In this document: piece after piece, positions 26,113-43,104 of the stretch
Layout: each line of letters starts with the position of its first letter
How positions within the stretch are numbered: position 1 is the stretch's first letter
Source: Syngnathus acus
Lineage: Eukaryota; Chordata; Actinopteri; Syngnathiformes; Syngnathidae
Direction: 5' to 3'
DNA: 64,000 bases
NCBI RefSeq assembly: GCF_901709675.1
Contig: NC_051090.1
Span: forward strand, 3,829,342-3,893,341
The notes under the pieces: model-generated
Told to the model about the DNA's origin: nothing
The model's database searches: none
Seen by the model: the letters and a program-made list of their open reading frames with translations, nothing else
Program-made: the position numbers and the translations under genes

Positions 26113-29112
26113 CAACAAACTTTGCACTTAAATTCAAAATGTTTTTTTTTCCCCCCCAAACGTTTGTCTGTTATTCCGTCTCTGCGCCACTAAGTGTCGC
26201 TGTTGCCTTATATAGAAAATACGGCAGACTTGCACTACTACATGTCACCAATAGATGTCGCTAAAGGCACGCTGTAGTGTGGTGACTGATTTTTCTTCTC
26301 CCAAATTAGTGAGTTCGTTTTGATTGTAAAAACACCACTTTTAATAAACATTTTAAATGTTAAACGATTTAGTTTCCATCATGTTAATAAAAGCCTGACT
26401 TCACTAGAAAACTAGGGATTACAGTCACTAGTTGCATTTTTTTAAAAATAATCACTAGAGGTGTCAGGAAGGTTAATAACTAAAATGACCAAATTGTGTT
26501 TCTCCCATCTAATTAGGATTTGCTACTCACAAATTCGCCTATTTGCAGTTTCTTGGGGCGGACTAATATTGTGTACTGTACTTGCAATAAGACTAGCTTT
26601 ATTCGCTGTTATCCCACAAGATGGCGCCAAAGCCCAGTTTCATTAAAAAGTAGTGTTTTGGCATGATCTCCTGCCATTAATAGGCAAATATAAATCTTAT
26701 CTTGGGGTTGCAGAATTTTGTGAATGTTTGCTATTTTTGTCGGAATGTCACTATGAACTACTTTTTTTCTTTTTTTTTTTTCCCCTCAAAAATTTAACAC
26801 GGGGTTCCTCAGATTACAACCAACTCAGTTGTAGTTTTGCTAGTGGGAGTGCCCTCCTCCACCTCCTCCTCCTCCTCCACCTCCTCCTCCTCCTTGTCTT
26901 GTCTATCATGTTGGACAACAGCCACATTATGTAAACAGAACAGCAGTGCAGATCAAATGCATTTGTGCCACAACAACACTAGCCTTGCAAAAGCAAACAT
27001 AAGAAGTGCTTCGACGCTGGCTCAACTGCCTTCCTTTCTACCCCTGGCCCCTCTCTATGTTCATCTGTCATTCTGGACCCTCCTCCAGTGTTGTAATACA
27101 ACACTGAGGCCGGTACCAGCTGCACGCTCACACACATGCTCACCCATGTACACACGTTTGTGTAGTGGTGCCGATCAAAGACATAAACAGTGCTGTGAAA
27201 GGACTGGCCTCCCACCAAACTCCCTCATATCTCAGGCAAGATATCCCCCTCCACTCCTGCCCTCAGAGTAGCCAGGATTGATAAGCAAAACAAGCGCTCA
27301 GTCATATTGTGACACATCGGAGCCGCCCACCCCCTTGACGATTTACAGGCGGGATTTGACGAGTCAGGCTCTGCTTATTGTGAGGGTAGATCATGTTTGA
27401 GTTGTTCTAAAAACTGTCAATAAATTAGAAATACTTCAACTAGCAGAGGTTGAAATTGGTCAGTGTCACGTTTCCCCCCATTTAGTCAATTGTCCATGTT
27501 AATATTTGTAATAATTATATGAGCCTCTGAGGCTTTTCTATTGGGCTAAATGAATTTCTTTTATGAGTGGCAAGAGAAAACAAATGTACAATACAAAACG
27601 CTCTCAAGAGCCAAAAGAGTTCATGAGAACTGTTAGCCAAAGATTTCTCCCTCCAGTCCAAACTTTTTTTTTTTAATGCATTTCCTGTGCAAAAAGCATA
27701 CGCTGCTCAAAGAAGATAAACCGTGATCGCAAAGCACGGAGATATAAAATATATTACAAGGGTCGTTAGTTTCCAGTCAAAGCTGCCAAACTTTTCAATC
27801 CTGCCGATACTGTATAAATTGCAGCGCCATAGTACACGTATTGTTCCCGCACTGTTTTTTTAACGCTCCCCTCAGAGTAGTAAGTGCAATGGATGCAATA
27901 AAACAAAGCGCTCTATTTGAGTTTGGTTGTTAAAAAATACAGAAAGGCTGATACACTATGTTGCCTTTAAGTGGCGTGTTCAGCTGAAGGCATCCGGGAG
28001 ATTTATTTTTTTTTTGCTGTTCTGAACGCAGGAAAAATTGGCCCGCAATTTCCTAAGGGCTGAGTTTGGGCATGAGCCAGCGCCAGGACAAAGAACAACT
28101 GTGCTCCTGCAGCTACACAATGAACTGTGATGGAATTAGGTGGGACAACACTTACGATTGGAGGGTTTCAAAATAATGTGCTGGGAAAATGTTACATTCA
28201 CACCGAATTGCACATATTAGTGGGAATGAGAATTATTTTGGGTTAAAAATATCTTATAAAAATATCAATATCGGGCCCATTCAGTCTAATTTTTCTTTTT
28301 ACAATGGAGACACCAGAAAGGAGGGTCAGAAAGTGTCAGTCAGCAGGGGAATTCCCCAAACGGAGCTCCGCCTCCGACGTGGGTCAGACCGACCTAACAA
28401 CAGATCCAAACATAATCACGAAATTGGAGATCAGAACAAGGCCGCTTAAAATGCAATAAAATGTGACCAATTCTATTGCGGTGGCTTTTGCTACCCTTGA
28501 ATCAATCCAGTGAAAAAAACTTTGAGAGTGAGTCATTTTGTGTGTGTGTGTGAGCCTAATTTTTGTTAATTAAACAATTGTTTGACTTCTGGGGCAAATT
28601 TTGTCCAAAATATTTCATTTTGAATCACATTCAAAATTCAAATTGATTTTAAGGAATATTTTTCTCCAGAATTATTAGTTTATTTCAAGTCAGGTCTCCA
28701 AACAATTCTTTTGAGTTGTAATTTAAATTGATTGACTTTGAAGGCAAATGGACGTCTAATACATAAAAACATGAAAATACATAAAAAGCCTCCCAAAAAC
28801 ACATCGCATCCAGCAGTTGCATTGTTTTTTTCTGCGTTGTTTTATGACGGTGGCTTTAATTGATAGGCTGTGCTTTCTCCCCGTTGGATGAACATAAACA
28901 AGTTCTAAAGCAAAACATGTGTTACTTACTCGTCTCTCCCTACGAATGTGTATGAGCCAGGAAAGCCAGACTGGTTTCATTACCAGCCCCATTATGGTTA
29001 AGGGGGTGGATGGGTTGGGGGATCATCCAAAAGCCTAAACAGTTGCCATGGCGACACCACCTCACACGACCTTCCTCGTCAACTTTCTCCTAGTTATCTT
29101 GTAGTCATAGCT
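26113..29112. other. Intergenic desert, part 1
   Basis: No gene is supported. A (CTC)n-rich triplet run lies at 26853-26894. The remainder is mostly A/T-rich unique-looking sequence with short T runs. The moderately complex stretch at 28010-28150 has no reading frame I recognise. Confidence 0.5.
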
Positions 29113-29357
29113 TCAACCCAAATAAATGTATGAGCACCTCATATTATATACAGTAAAAGCTACAAGACAAACTGACAAATAACTCGTTTTCAAATCAGAC
29201 CAGTAAAAACTGGTCAAATATTTAAAAAATATATATTAAAAGTGAAGACAATTTGCAATTCTAGTAATGACACACGAATTTGATGCACAATCGCGGGCCA
29301 CATAAAATGATGTGGCGGGCCGTATCTGGCCCCCGGGCCTTGAGTTTGACACCTGTG
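29113..29357 (-). mobile_element. hAT-like non-autonomous element, truncated copy
   Basis: On the minus strand it begins CACAGGTGTCAAACTC and then matches the element at 49423-49758 closely over about 245 bp, including GGCCCGGGGGCC and GACCAGTTTTTACTGGTC. The homology ends near 29113 without the second terminus. It is inverted relative to the other copy. Confidence 0.7.
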
Positions 29358-29965
29358 TTCTAGTGCATTTGCTTCTTCTAGTTTTATTAATTCAGCCCCC
29401 CAGAACAATTTCAAGCACAATGCATTGGATTTTTGTGAACACCGATAAATAATGTCCATTTAAAAAAATAATAAAATACCCCAATTAAGCGCTGGCCAGC
29501 ATTGACGAGTCTCTCCCCGGTTTGATGACGCTGGTATTCGGCTTCTCATCCGGAATTTCCAAACGAACAATAATCCCAAATGAATCCAAATGAAGCAATT
29601 TTCCACCGAATGAATTCCTGGGCCTGATAAGCCCACTTGAAAATCAGCAGACGGAGTTATGTTGGTGGAAAAAAAAGTCGTGCTGCTTTATAGATAATAG
29701 ACAACTCATAACATAAAAGGTAACGAAAATAACCACTTATATTTCTGACCGAAAACATTTGACACAGTCAAAAAGTGTTGACTTCCTGCCATGTTCAAAT
29801 TCACCACGGATTTTACACGCTTCCCAGTACAATGCATGACAGTGCATGAGTCCCTCTAGCGGCATGGAGGTAAATTACACCAACGCAAAAATAATGCACA
29901 TGTACTGTATGTAGATGTATTTTTTGCCAATTTTCTTCATTTGGTACCTCGCCCAGCCCTTTCCT
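29358..29965. other. Intergenic desert, part 2
   Basis: No gene is seen. One CTCF-like core occurs on the minus strand (about 29867-29851). Confidence 0.5.
29851..29867 (-). promoter_or_regulatory. CTCF-like core, minus strand
   Basis: The minus strand reads GCCGCTAGAGGGA, a partial fit to the CTCF core. Confidence 0.2.
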
Positions 29966-30171
<206 letters not shown>

Positions 30172-30573
30172 GCCTGTTTTCCATCCAGCGGTCGAATTTC
30201 ACAGACACCTCTTCCCTGTTTCCCCCCCAATACGGGCTGCCCTTTGCTTTTAGGAAAATAAATACGCGGAAAAGAACACAGGGGATGAAAAACAGCACTG
30301 GTGGGGAGTTGTAATTGTGGTGCTCTCTTCTTCTGTTCTTTTTCCCACTTTCTGCTTTATTTTAAAACAGCATGGTACACAAGTGGACAACATATCCGCC
30401 TCAGATTTAGTCTCCGTGTAGAGTTTGTGTGCTCTCTTCATCCTATCATGCAGAAAAGATGTGCAGGAGTATTTGTGCTGTGCCATTAATAGATGGGACA
30501 CACTACTCAAGATGAAGAGCAGACCACCAGCACTCCTGCTACTAAACCACTTTAAGTCATTAATAACCTTCTC
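30172..30573. other. Intergenic, between two CA arrays
   Basis: No gene or repeat is recognised. Confidence 0.4.

Positions 30574-30608
<35 letters not shown>
30574..30608. repeat. (AC)n microsatellite
   Basis: A clean run of about 17 AC units. Confidence 0.95.
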
Positions 30609-30611
<3 letters not shown>

Positions 30612-31427
30612 TCCAGGCGCACTTTATTAGCAGAGGAGCCATTTGCCTTGTCACTGTGATGAAGAGCTTGGCACTGCTGTGGCGGGCTACTTTTTAAAGG
30701 CCCAGACACCCTTAGCCATTAGTCAGGTGAGGTGATCAATGTGTCTCTAATAGAGAGGAGGAGGAAGATGAGGAGGAGGAAGATGGCCGTATTGATAGAG
30801 AGACGGAACGATAAGCAAAGAGACCGATTGCACTTTTGCCTTCACATTCATAAAGCAGCTTACGGGCGCTAATAGGACCTGTCAGCCCGTGCTATGTATT
30901 TATGAGGCCACGTCAAAACAATAGCATCTATCTCACATTAGGCCGCTGAGTGGGAGTGCTTGAGTGTGTTTTTGCATGTGTGTGTGAGAGCACATGTGTG
31001 CAACAAGGGCAGATTTGAAGGGGGGGGGGGGGGGATGTCGCTCCTCAGAAAGTTCATCTCAATCCCGAGGTCAATATGCGTGTGTGTGCGTCCCGTCCTC
31101 TATCTTGTCATCACCGAGCCAAGGTGCAGAGAAAGCCTGCGGGGCCGTAACCGCCTCCAAAGCGGGCCTAAGTGAAGTGCAGGAAGCCCACCAACACCGA
31201 CCCCCCTCCCCATCCACGCCGGCCCCCTTGGCACCGCTGCTCTGTTTTGTCTGTGCATGGGAAAATAGGAACTGAAGAGGCAAAAACTTTTGATAAGCAG
31301 GCGCTGGTGGTGAAGGGAGTGTGAGTGTGTGTGTGTGAGTTGGTGGGAGAGGGGGGTAAGAGTACCAAGCCGAGCGGCGGCAGGGAGTAGCTTGTGTCTG
31401 GAAAGCATCAAGCCATGGCTTTGCATC
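30609..31427. other. Intergenic; possible conserved non-coding block
   Basis: Complex, non-repetitive sequence at about 30690-30955 has homeodomain-like ATTTATGAGG and TCAATC words, a purine-rich GAGGAG run, and no coding frame. It would suit a conserved enhancer, but conservation cannot be judged here. A G13-14 run lies at 31021-31034. Confidence 0.25.
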
Positions 31428-31428
31428 G

Positions 31429-31430
<2 letters not shown>

Positions 31431-31506
<76 letters not shown>

Positions 31507-31533
31507 GCGTGCGTGTAGGCGTGCGTGTGTGTG
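31431..31533. repeat. (GT)n microsatellite
   Basis: Pure GT from 31431 to 31504, then imperfect GTGTAGGCGTGC units to about 31533. It faces an AC array 70-170 bp to the right. Confidence 0.97.
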
Positions 31534-31602
31534 CATGCACATGGTCTCTGGCTTGTTAACCTGCAGGTCACGGGCAGCGTCAGGTGATGAAGTCAATGCC
31601 TG

Positions 31603-31708
<106 letters not shown>

Positions 31709-33339
31709 TAAATATCCATCCATTATCCTTTATAGTATATATGAAGGTGATTGATTATAAACACATATGTCAAGTATGTTTTCACATTTGTGATGACTGA
31801 ATAAAATACAGAAATGTATTTGTGATTTCAAAAAAATAGGGACCACGTCTTTTAGAAAAAAATGCATCTCAAGAAAAAAAAAAAGTTCTATACATAAAAG
31901 AATGTAGATAAGACTGCATTTGAGTGTCTTATCATCTTATCGCTTGTCTTTAGTGGCTGCCAAACAGGAAGTGAGACCAAATGACATGCTGCCAAACAAA
32001 AGCTTTTTTGTAAGCTCAAAGGGACAAGTTGAAGCGAGTTGACTGACACGCGCTTTTCTCTCTCGAAAATATATTCCCCCTGCAAAATATGCCATTTTTT
32101 TTGTCACCTGCCTGCTCTGGCTGCACGTCAACCATCACATCACCGTCTCTCCTTTTCCCAGCCTCGCACCTGACGGCTGTCACGTCAAGCCTGACCTTCC
32201 CAAATGGACTGCAGGCTCACTATTTGGCAAATGTCAAGCACAGCGAGTGAGACAGAGAGAGCGACAATGCACCACAGGGAGGAGCAGCTGAAATTTGAAC
32301 TACAGCCAAAAGTTTTTTGTAAGAGTAGCTGCACCGCCCGCAGCTGTCCCGCTAATCTTTCCCACCGCTACAATCTCCCGGCACATCTGTCTTCACTCCG
32401 CCACCCCCCCCCCCCACCCCTCAATCCTCTGTGTACCCCTTCACATGCAAAAAAAAAGAGGACAAAAAATTGGACAAAAATGTAGCAAAAGTTGACAAGA
32501 AATGAAAAAAAAATTGATTTAAAAACAACAGGCAATTTCTTTACAAACAAAAAACTAGTAAAAAACAAAAAACGGCCTGAAACCCCCCCCCCCAAATGAA
32601 TTAACATATATAAAACTGGCAAATGCATTCAAAAAAATATCTTAAAGTCTGATATTTTTGTCACATATTTTTGTAGAAATAAATGACGTTGCGTTTGAAA
32701 AAGTTTTCAAGAAAATAGGTCAGAAATGTTAAATATTTTTGCCATGTACTTAAGCCATAGCAAATTATACTTAGCATAAAAATAAACATTTTTACGAGCT
32801 ACAACAAAAAGTTAGCAAGAAAAAAAGGCTACAATTAAATTTGCCACCATCCTTTGAAGATGTGCCACCCACACAGCCACATATTGCTTGTCTAGTTTTT
32901 GTGTAATCCTCCAAACTAAGATCCAGTTACACGCACATACACACACAGACACACACACACACACACACACATCCAAACATCAAATCCCCCTTGCCCGCGG
33001 AAACTTGATCATCGCATTTCCAGTTGAAATGTGGAGCGAAAGGTCTGAGAAGGCAATTTGGTTTGGAGGGTTAGCAAGTCAAACAAAAAAAGCCTAATGA
33101 AGTTCATGGGAAAGGATCAAAAGAAATTAGCGGTTCAATTTGTGTGTGTGAGCCTGCATGGATAAGCAAAAACCCACTGGCGAGTCGCCATTCGAAAGCT
33201 TCTTCTAAAACCAAACACGTATTTTAGACGCTTTCCAAGCTGCTATCCTTCTAAGTGCTATTGTTAGCAGGAGTTAGCATTAGGGAAGACTCCATTACTT
33301 GCAAAATTTTGCTATAAGAAATTCTTAAGTGTTACATGT
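31709..33339. other. Intergenic desert, part 3
   Basis: No gene is seen. There are C-runs at 32402-32416 and 32583-32592, several A-rich runs, and an imperfect CA repeat at 32930-32970. Confidence 0.5.
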
Positions 33340-33411
33340 GGCTCGTTGGTCTAGTGGTATGATTCTCGCTTCGGGTGCGAGAGGTCCCGGGTTCAACTCC
33401 CGGACGAGCCC
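33340..33411 (+). tRNA. tRNA-Pro (anticodon CGG)
   Basis: A 72-base cloverleaf: acceptor GGCTCGT pairs with ACGAGCC, then a C discriminator. The D arm contains the A box TGGTCTAGTGGT. The anticodon stem-loop TCTCGCTTCGGGTGCGAGA places CGG at the anticodon, and the T arm GTCCCGGGTTCAACTCCCGG holds the B box. It has no intron and matches vertebrate tRNA-Pro closely. Downstream there are only short T-runs (TTCTTT), a weak Pol III terminator; the first run of four or more Ts is near 33490. It stands alone in the gene desert. Confidence 0.97.
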
Positions 33412-36965
<3,554 letters not shown>

Positions 36966-37155
36966 AAAGTGTGGGCGGGACGGTGTGATTCCGCTAAAAG
37001 CTGTGACTTTTTAACATTATAAAGGAGCAGAGCAACACAGCTGCTGCTGCTGCAAAGGAGAACTCAGAAAAGGCAAAGTGCACTGAAAAGGTCAAAGGTT
37101 TCTACACCTTTACACCTTCTCGCTTGTAAAACTCCAGCGAAAACTCCAGGTGAGA
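36966..37155 (+). promoter_or_regulatory. Candidate cryptic promoter with first exon
   Basis: A GC box (GTGGGCGGGAC, about 36970) is followed by TATAAAGG at 37018-37025. About 125 bases later a good donor, CTCCAG|GTGAGA, lies at 37149/37150. A non-coding transcript or a distant first exon could begin near 37048. No downstream partner exon could be recognised. Confidence 0.3.
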
Positions 37156-37971
37156 TAAACAGTTGGTGGTTTCCTTCATCTCGTGTAACTTCAAGTAAAT
37201 ACAATTTTCTTCGCTTTTCTCGAGCAATGTTTAGCGACACGTGCTTTTTCTGTGGTGTTTGTGTAAATCTCAGATGGTAAAAGCAAACAAGGAAAGCCCA
37301 GTCACAACAATCTCCAAATCTCCCTGCTGTCTAACGAGTCGCCCTGCTTCCTGATAAAGCTTGCGCAGACGTCTGGGCTTCTTTTTTTTTTTTTTTTCTC
37401 CCCCGATGGAAACTCCTGATGGCGGTACCACAGGCGTTCTTTTCTTTCCAACTCCGCCTATCCTCCATCCTTCCACCTGATGACTTTTCCTCCCTCCCTC
37501 CCTCGCAGACGCGTGGAGCCAGACTGTAACGCAAACACTGGCAGGTGGATGGAAGCCGAGGAGCGACACTGACGCTTGTCAACTGGATGGAAGGATGGAT
37601 GGATAGATGAGGAGGGGGGGGAGAAAAAAGATGGCGCTGCTCGCTGTTTGTGCGAGTGAAAAGAGAGCGAGAAACCAGACACAAACATAAACATTGGCCC
37701 CTACTTCAATACTTCTTCTCTCTGGACCTCTGACTCACCCCCTCCCTCCGTTCTGCCTCCCCATAAACAAATGCAACATGGAAAGCATCACAAAGTGCTC
37801 AGCATTCACAAACTTTTCTCAATATGATTTCCATGCATTGAAAAACTTTTTTTTTTTAAATATATTTTGGACTTTTCATTTCACCCCGACAGTCTGATTA
37901 CTCCGGGTTGGACTGTCGATGACTTCATATGACTTGTCTACTGCTGGCACTGGCCCAGCCCTACATCTGCT

Positions 37972-37972
<1 letters not shown>
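37156..37972. other. Intergenic desert, part 6
   Basis: No gene is seen; pyrimidine runs and a TCCCTCCC stretch occur. Confidence 0.4.

Positions 37973-38003
<31 letters not shown>
37973..38003. repeat. (CA)n microsatellite
   Basis: About 15 CA units. Confidence 0.95.
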
Positions 38004-38007
<4 letters not shown>

Positions 38008-38177
38008 TTGTCTCCACGGTGGAGCCCGACCGCTCGTGTTGTTGTGACATAACTTACTAACACTCACGTTCGCAATCTGGAGAGTCGGCCCATTCTTGGC
38101 ACCTGCTACAGGTGGTGAGCGTGAAAAAAGGGACGTGCAACATGGTGGGCGGGCGCGCCCACTTAAATATATAAATA

Positions 38178-38456
38178 TCGTATTTTCCGCATGATAAGGC
38201 GCACTGGATTATAAGGCGCACCTTCAATGAATGGCTCATTTTAAAATTTTGTTCATATATAAGGCGCACCGGATTATAAGGCACAATAACTCAATGTTGC
38301 TCAAACGTTAATATCACAAAACACACAAAATAAACACGTAAAGCTTACTTTAATAAGTTAGTCCTCATCCACGAATCCATATTGGTCCATATATAAGGCG
38401 CACTGTCGGGTTGTGAGAAAATTAGAGGTGCGCCTTATAGTGCGGAAAATACGGTA
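38178..38456. mobile_element. MITE-like Tc1-type element, copy 1
   Basis: The termini are inverted: CGTATTTTCCGCATGATAAG on the left and the reverse complement of CCGTATTTTCCGCACTATAA on the right. The unit ATAAGGCGCAC is repeated internally several times. There is no coding capacity over about 280 bp. TA dinucleotides flank it, which suits a Tc1/mariner-type insertion, but the exact ends are uncertain. Confidence 0.75.
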
Positions 38457-40061
38457 TTTAATATGTTTCATTTTAGGACTAGATTTAACTTAATTTGAAT
38501 TAAAACACATTTACAAAACTATGCATTGAACATGCACACTCACATCAACTGTTAAATTTCATTTTTTTTAATTTTGGTGTTGAGAAAAAAAAAGGACTAA
38601 AAATGTCATAGTGATACTTTATCGCGTTCAATCTTTGGAAAAAAATTCTCCACTTTAACTCTGCGCCGTGATTGAGCTCCAATCTTCGAGTCGGAGCGTA
38701 AAGACTAAATATATGGGCTACGTTTTATTTTTACACGCACATGCCACCCACTGCTTGGTGTTTATTTAATATGGCATTTCACTCCGCTCAGAGAACAGTA
38801 TATCCCGCCGCCTTCTTTATAAGGGCACAACTAATGCAGCACTGAGACAACCCCACCATCCCTCTACCAAAGTAATTACTCTTTCGCTTTCTCCCTCTCT
38901 CTCACACACACACATACACACACAGACACACACACACATGGTGCCAGCAGCAACAGTCTCTTGGCACCGTCCCGCCGCCCTCACCGAGAACGAGCATCTG
39001 CTTCGTCTTTTCTTTTGCAGCAGAACGCTTTGGCTTGTCTTTCTTGAAATCTACACAGTCGCACACATTGGCACTAGCATCGGAATGTGATCCTCTCAGA
39101 TTTGAAAACTGCCAGCTCCTCAAAAGACGAAAAATCCGCACTAAACGGCGACAAAGCTAACAAACGGCAGATTGTCTGTTTTCCAACGAATACAGAGCCG
39201 CTGCGGTAATGGTGTCAGTGTGGTCGTGTTACCGAAAGCCCAAGTGAAGATGCGACACTTGGCAGCAAAACGGTCTCAACTGTCTTTGGAATTGCAGCGG
39301 GACGGCTTTCACCAATAAGTCAGCGGCCCCTTCACAAAATAAGTTTTCAGATTTGAACACAACTCTGCAGCATGTTGCGTAACACACCGTAATAAATAAT
39401 TGATTATAATGCCAAAAAAAATAAACAGTTGATGACAATTTAATGGGGATTGTGACAAAAAACAGAAGCGCATCGTAAACGATGTTTGAGAACACAATCC
39501 GAATTCTTGACACGGCTAGAACACACATTGTACAAAAATAGCGCGATGGCGTTCAGTTAAGCTTTTCAGCCCAGATTGTGGGTCAAACAAAAACGTTTTG
39601 TGGCACCGCCGGTCCCGATAAAACACTGGATGTGGTAACAGTAATCCGTCCATGTGATGTATCGAGCCGTCCCAAATGCCGTCATTTGTTTGGTTTTAAT
39701 AAAGCGTGTGTTTTTCTTGGGTCACGTTGTCAAGGAGCAAATTGCTTTCTAATCACATCACACGTGGAAAGTGCAGCACGCGACGACGCACACCCATTCG
39801 CTCGTATTAACGCACGTGTGTTTTCATTGCAAAGCAAAACATGTCAGCGTTTGGCCTACTTTTAGCCCACACAGTCACTGTGACGGACAGCCCGGTGGAA
39901 TTAAGTGCTAACCACACCAAAAGAGGGACAGCTCGTACCAAAAACAAATGCGGTTCGCCCGGCAGGCTTCAAAGGATTCAGCGTTACAACGAAAACTTGA
40001 AAATGAAAAAATCAAAGAGTAAAATAAGTTAAAAAAACACATTTATTATAAAACCATTTTT
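38457..40061. other. Intergenic desert, part 7
   Basis: No gene is seen. A short imperfect CA stretch lies at 38902-38938. Confidence 0.4.
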
Positions 40062-40644
40062 GAAAATTAAAATTAAACAAATATTTATTTAAAATATTTT
40101 GTGAAACAACCAAAGTTAAAATTAAATGAAAATGACATACAAAAATTACATTGATTAAATTAAAATGAAAAAATTAATCATTTTCTTTTTCCAAGCTTAC
40201 AAACTCAAATACATAAAATAGAATACAATCAAATAAAAAAAAAAACCATCTTATTTTAGTCTAGTAGTCAAACCAAATGATATCCAATCCCAGAAAAGCA
40301 AACTCAAATGACTTTTTTTGTAGTTTAACATAAGCATACAAACAGAGCACGACACAGATGAAAAATTAAAAAATTAAAATTAAAAAAATATTTATTTAGA
40401 ATATTTTGTGAAACAACCAAAGTTAAAATGAAATTAAAATTACATACAAACATTACATTAAGTCTAAATTAAAAAGTCAATTAGTTTCTTTTTCCAAGCT
40501 TACAAACTCAAATACATAAAAAAAATCAAATCATCTTATTTTAGTCTCGTAGTCAAACCAAATCGTATCCAATGAAATCCCAGAAAAGCAAAGCTCAAAC
40601 AACTTTTTTTTGTAGTTTAACAAAAGCATCTGACACAGATGAAT
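40062..40644. repeat. Tandem direct duplication of an A/T-rich unit of about 300 bp
   Basis: Unit 1 (about 40062-40362) and unit 2 (about 40367-40644) share long identical words in the same order: AATATTTTGTGAAACAACCA, TTTCTTTTTCCAAGCTTACA, CATCTTATTTTAGTCT, CAGAAAAGCAAA, TGTAGTTTAACA and GACACAGATGAA. Small indels separate them, so the duplication is not very recent. Confidence 0.88.
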
Positions 40645-43104
40645 AAAAGCCAGCAGCTTGATGGAGTATGCTGGCGTCTGAGGGCTTAAGGTGCCAGCCT
40701 TCCAAAAGAGGAAAGGTCGGTGATGTGGCGTTTTACTGCCACTAACCGCCTCCATTCTGGGAGCGCTGCCCAACTCGTCTACCTGTTGACTGGACGCAAT
40801 GTACTGCCCGCCTCTCGTGTTACACGGCGTATTGTAAATCAGTGCACCATTATAAATAACACTTAGATGTTATTTTGAATCTTAAGAGGAGCTTAAGCGG
40901 CATTCTGGCTCACTCTAAAAGCTGTTTAGAATTCAAAAAGCTTCTTTGCAAATACAAACAAGCCTATTAAAAGGCAGCCATCATCCAAAGATGAGAGCTT
41001 GCGAGTTGATTTATGACACCAATGGCAATGATAAAAACTTACCACGAGAGCTATGGCCACATTAAAAAAAAAAATAAATCAACCATCAAAAGAAAATTAA
41101 TGATGAGCGTGTCATTTTAAGAGGAACCACCGGTCGTTAAAGTTAGTTAGAAAAAGGTTGCCATGGGGAATATTCCATTGCTGAACCTCTTAATGTTAAA
41201 ACCAGCAAGGGTTGTTTTCACGATGAATCTACAGGCCCCTTTTTTTGGGTAGCGCTTACATAGACGGGGACTGGCCATGGCTTCTTAAGATTTTTTTTGT
41301 GGGTCCATTCATTATAGACAAGCTTACCAAACTTCAGGCTGAATTTTTTAATTAATTAGGATCAATTTTGAGACTTGGTTAAAATGGCTAAAATGATCAT
41401 AAATGTCCTTTTGAATCTCATGACCAACTTTTTGTGTTTTTAGTTTCAGGCCTAGGGTTGAGACTTTTTTTGTGGGTCCTTTCATTCACTTTGAGTTTTA
41501 TGGTCATCAATCTTTCTGAAATGAAAATGAAATTTCTCGTAGACATTGTCGAAGAAAAGTAGATTTGAATCAAAATGGCTGAATGTCTGTGCCTTTTTTG
41601 GGCAGAAGTTTTGAAGACTTTTTGTGGTTCCCACCATGATGGACATGCTTACCAAATTTCATGTTACTACGTGAACTGCTTCGGGGGCTGAATTTTAAAA
41701 AGGTTGATTTTGTCAGTCATGTTCCATGCAAATAAATCAGGAGAGGAAGTTGTAAGAATTTCTGGCCTTTCTCTACAGCAGCAGGCCCGCAGGCTTTCTT
41801 TCAGGAGGGAGGGGGGAAGGGGGGGCCTCGAAGGAATAAAACACCCTTTAGCTCAGCCTTGTGTAGCTTCACACCTGCAGTACACAAAAGCTCTCTTTGT
41901 GCGTCAGTCGTACGTCAAAGAGCGCCACCAGGAAACAAACGGAGGTTCTTTAGTGGGAAAATGACATTTTCACTCAAACAGCCACTCAAATGAGATAATG
42001 TCATAAAGTAGATCAAATATTATTATATTATTACAACGTGCATGCATGTTGTGGTTCTTTCTCACGGCCTCACCTGACCGACAGCGTTTTCCTGTCCGGA
42101 CCAATATTGACATTGGCGCTGCTGAATAGACAGCACACAGCTAATAGATATAATTATATCACATAATGATCTCCAATAACAACGTCAAACAAGAATAATA
42201 ATAATAATATGCCTGTGCGGAGGTTTGTTGGGATCCTCCCTAGAACCATGGTATGTAGCTAAGTCAGCTCGTTGAGGAATATTTTTTTTAAAAACAATAT
42301 TAATAATAATCAAAAGTCATGGGTACTTGTTGCTAGGCAGACTTCCTAGGAGTCAGTCATAATTGCTCCATGGGCCAATTGAAAACATGAGACGGCCAGA
42401 TTTACTTAGCAATGGGAAATTTGGTTGACATACCTTGGAGTGACCCACAAAAAGAGTCTCAGGGACCAATACCACCCAAAAAAAACAAAAAAACAGGTGA
42501 TCTGTTTTTTTTGGGGCAAACTGACGAGACAAATTAATTCAGTCCAAAACATTTGCGTTTTGGTCAATGTGTGAAGAATTTCTAATAATCCAAATTTGAA
42601 AAGACCCACAAAAAAATACCACACGGGGAGCACAAAATTGTGCAAGGTTCCCTGCATTGATCCATGAATTCAATTTAATTAATGAATGTATTTTCCCCCC
42701 CATATTTCTTCATATCAGTTTGGCAGCATTTGATGGGAATGCACGTGTCGGAGTAGGCGGGGGTTGGGCGGGAGAAACAGAGGCTGCGTGATGCGGCGCA
42801 GGCGATGCAGCATCAGCATCGAAGATGAAAACGTGCGGCGGGGGATGGATGAGGCGATGTGCTTCCAGTAAGCCGCGCCTGATGACTCACCTGCTGTAAG
42901 ACTACATCACCTACAGCGTGAGATCATCAGGTGACCGATATCATCATGCCATACGGGCTCCACCAATGGGAGCGGAGGATTCTGGCTGTGAAGCCTTACA
43001 AGGAGGACGAGTATAGGGATGGCGATCCGGTAAATGAGCACACAGTCACAACTGGATTGCTGTCGGAAAGAAGGGCAACATGCTGTGCCCAGAGGTTTTG
43101 CTAA
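40645..43104. other. Intergenic desert, part 8
   Basis: No gene is seen. Three diverged, spaced copies of a motif like TTTTTGTGGGTCC...CTTACCAAACTTCA occur at about 41285-41345, 41463-41520 and 41610-41690, suggesting an old repeat. A consensus AP-1 site (TGACTCA) lies near 42889-42897 in complex sequence. Confidence 0.35.
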
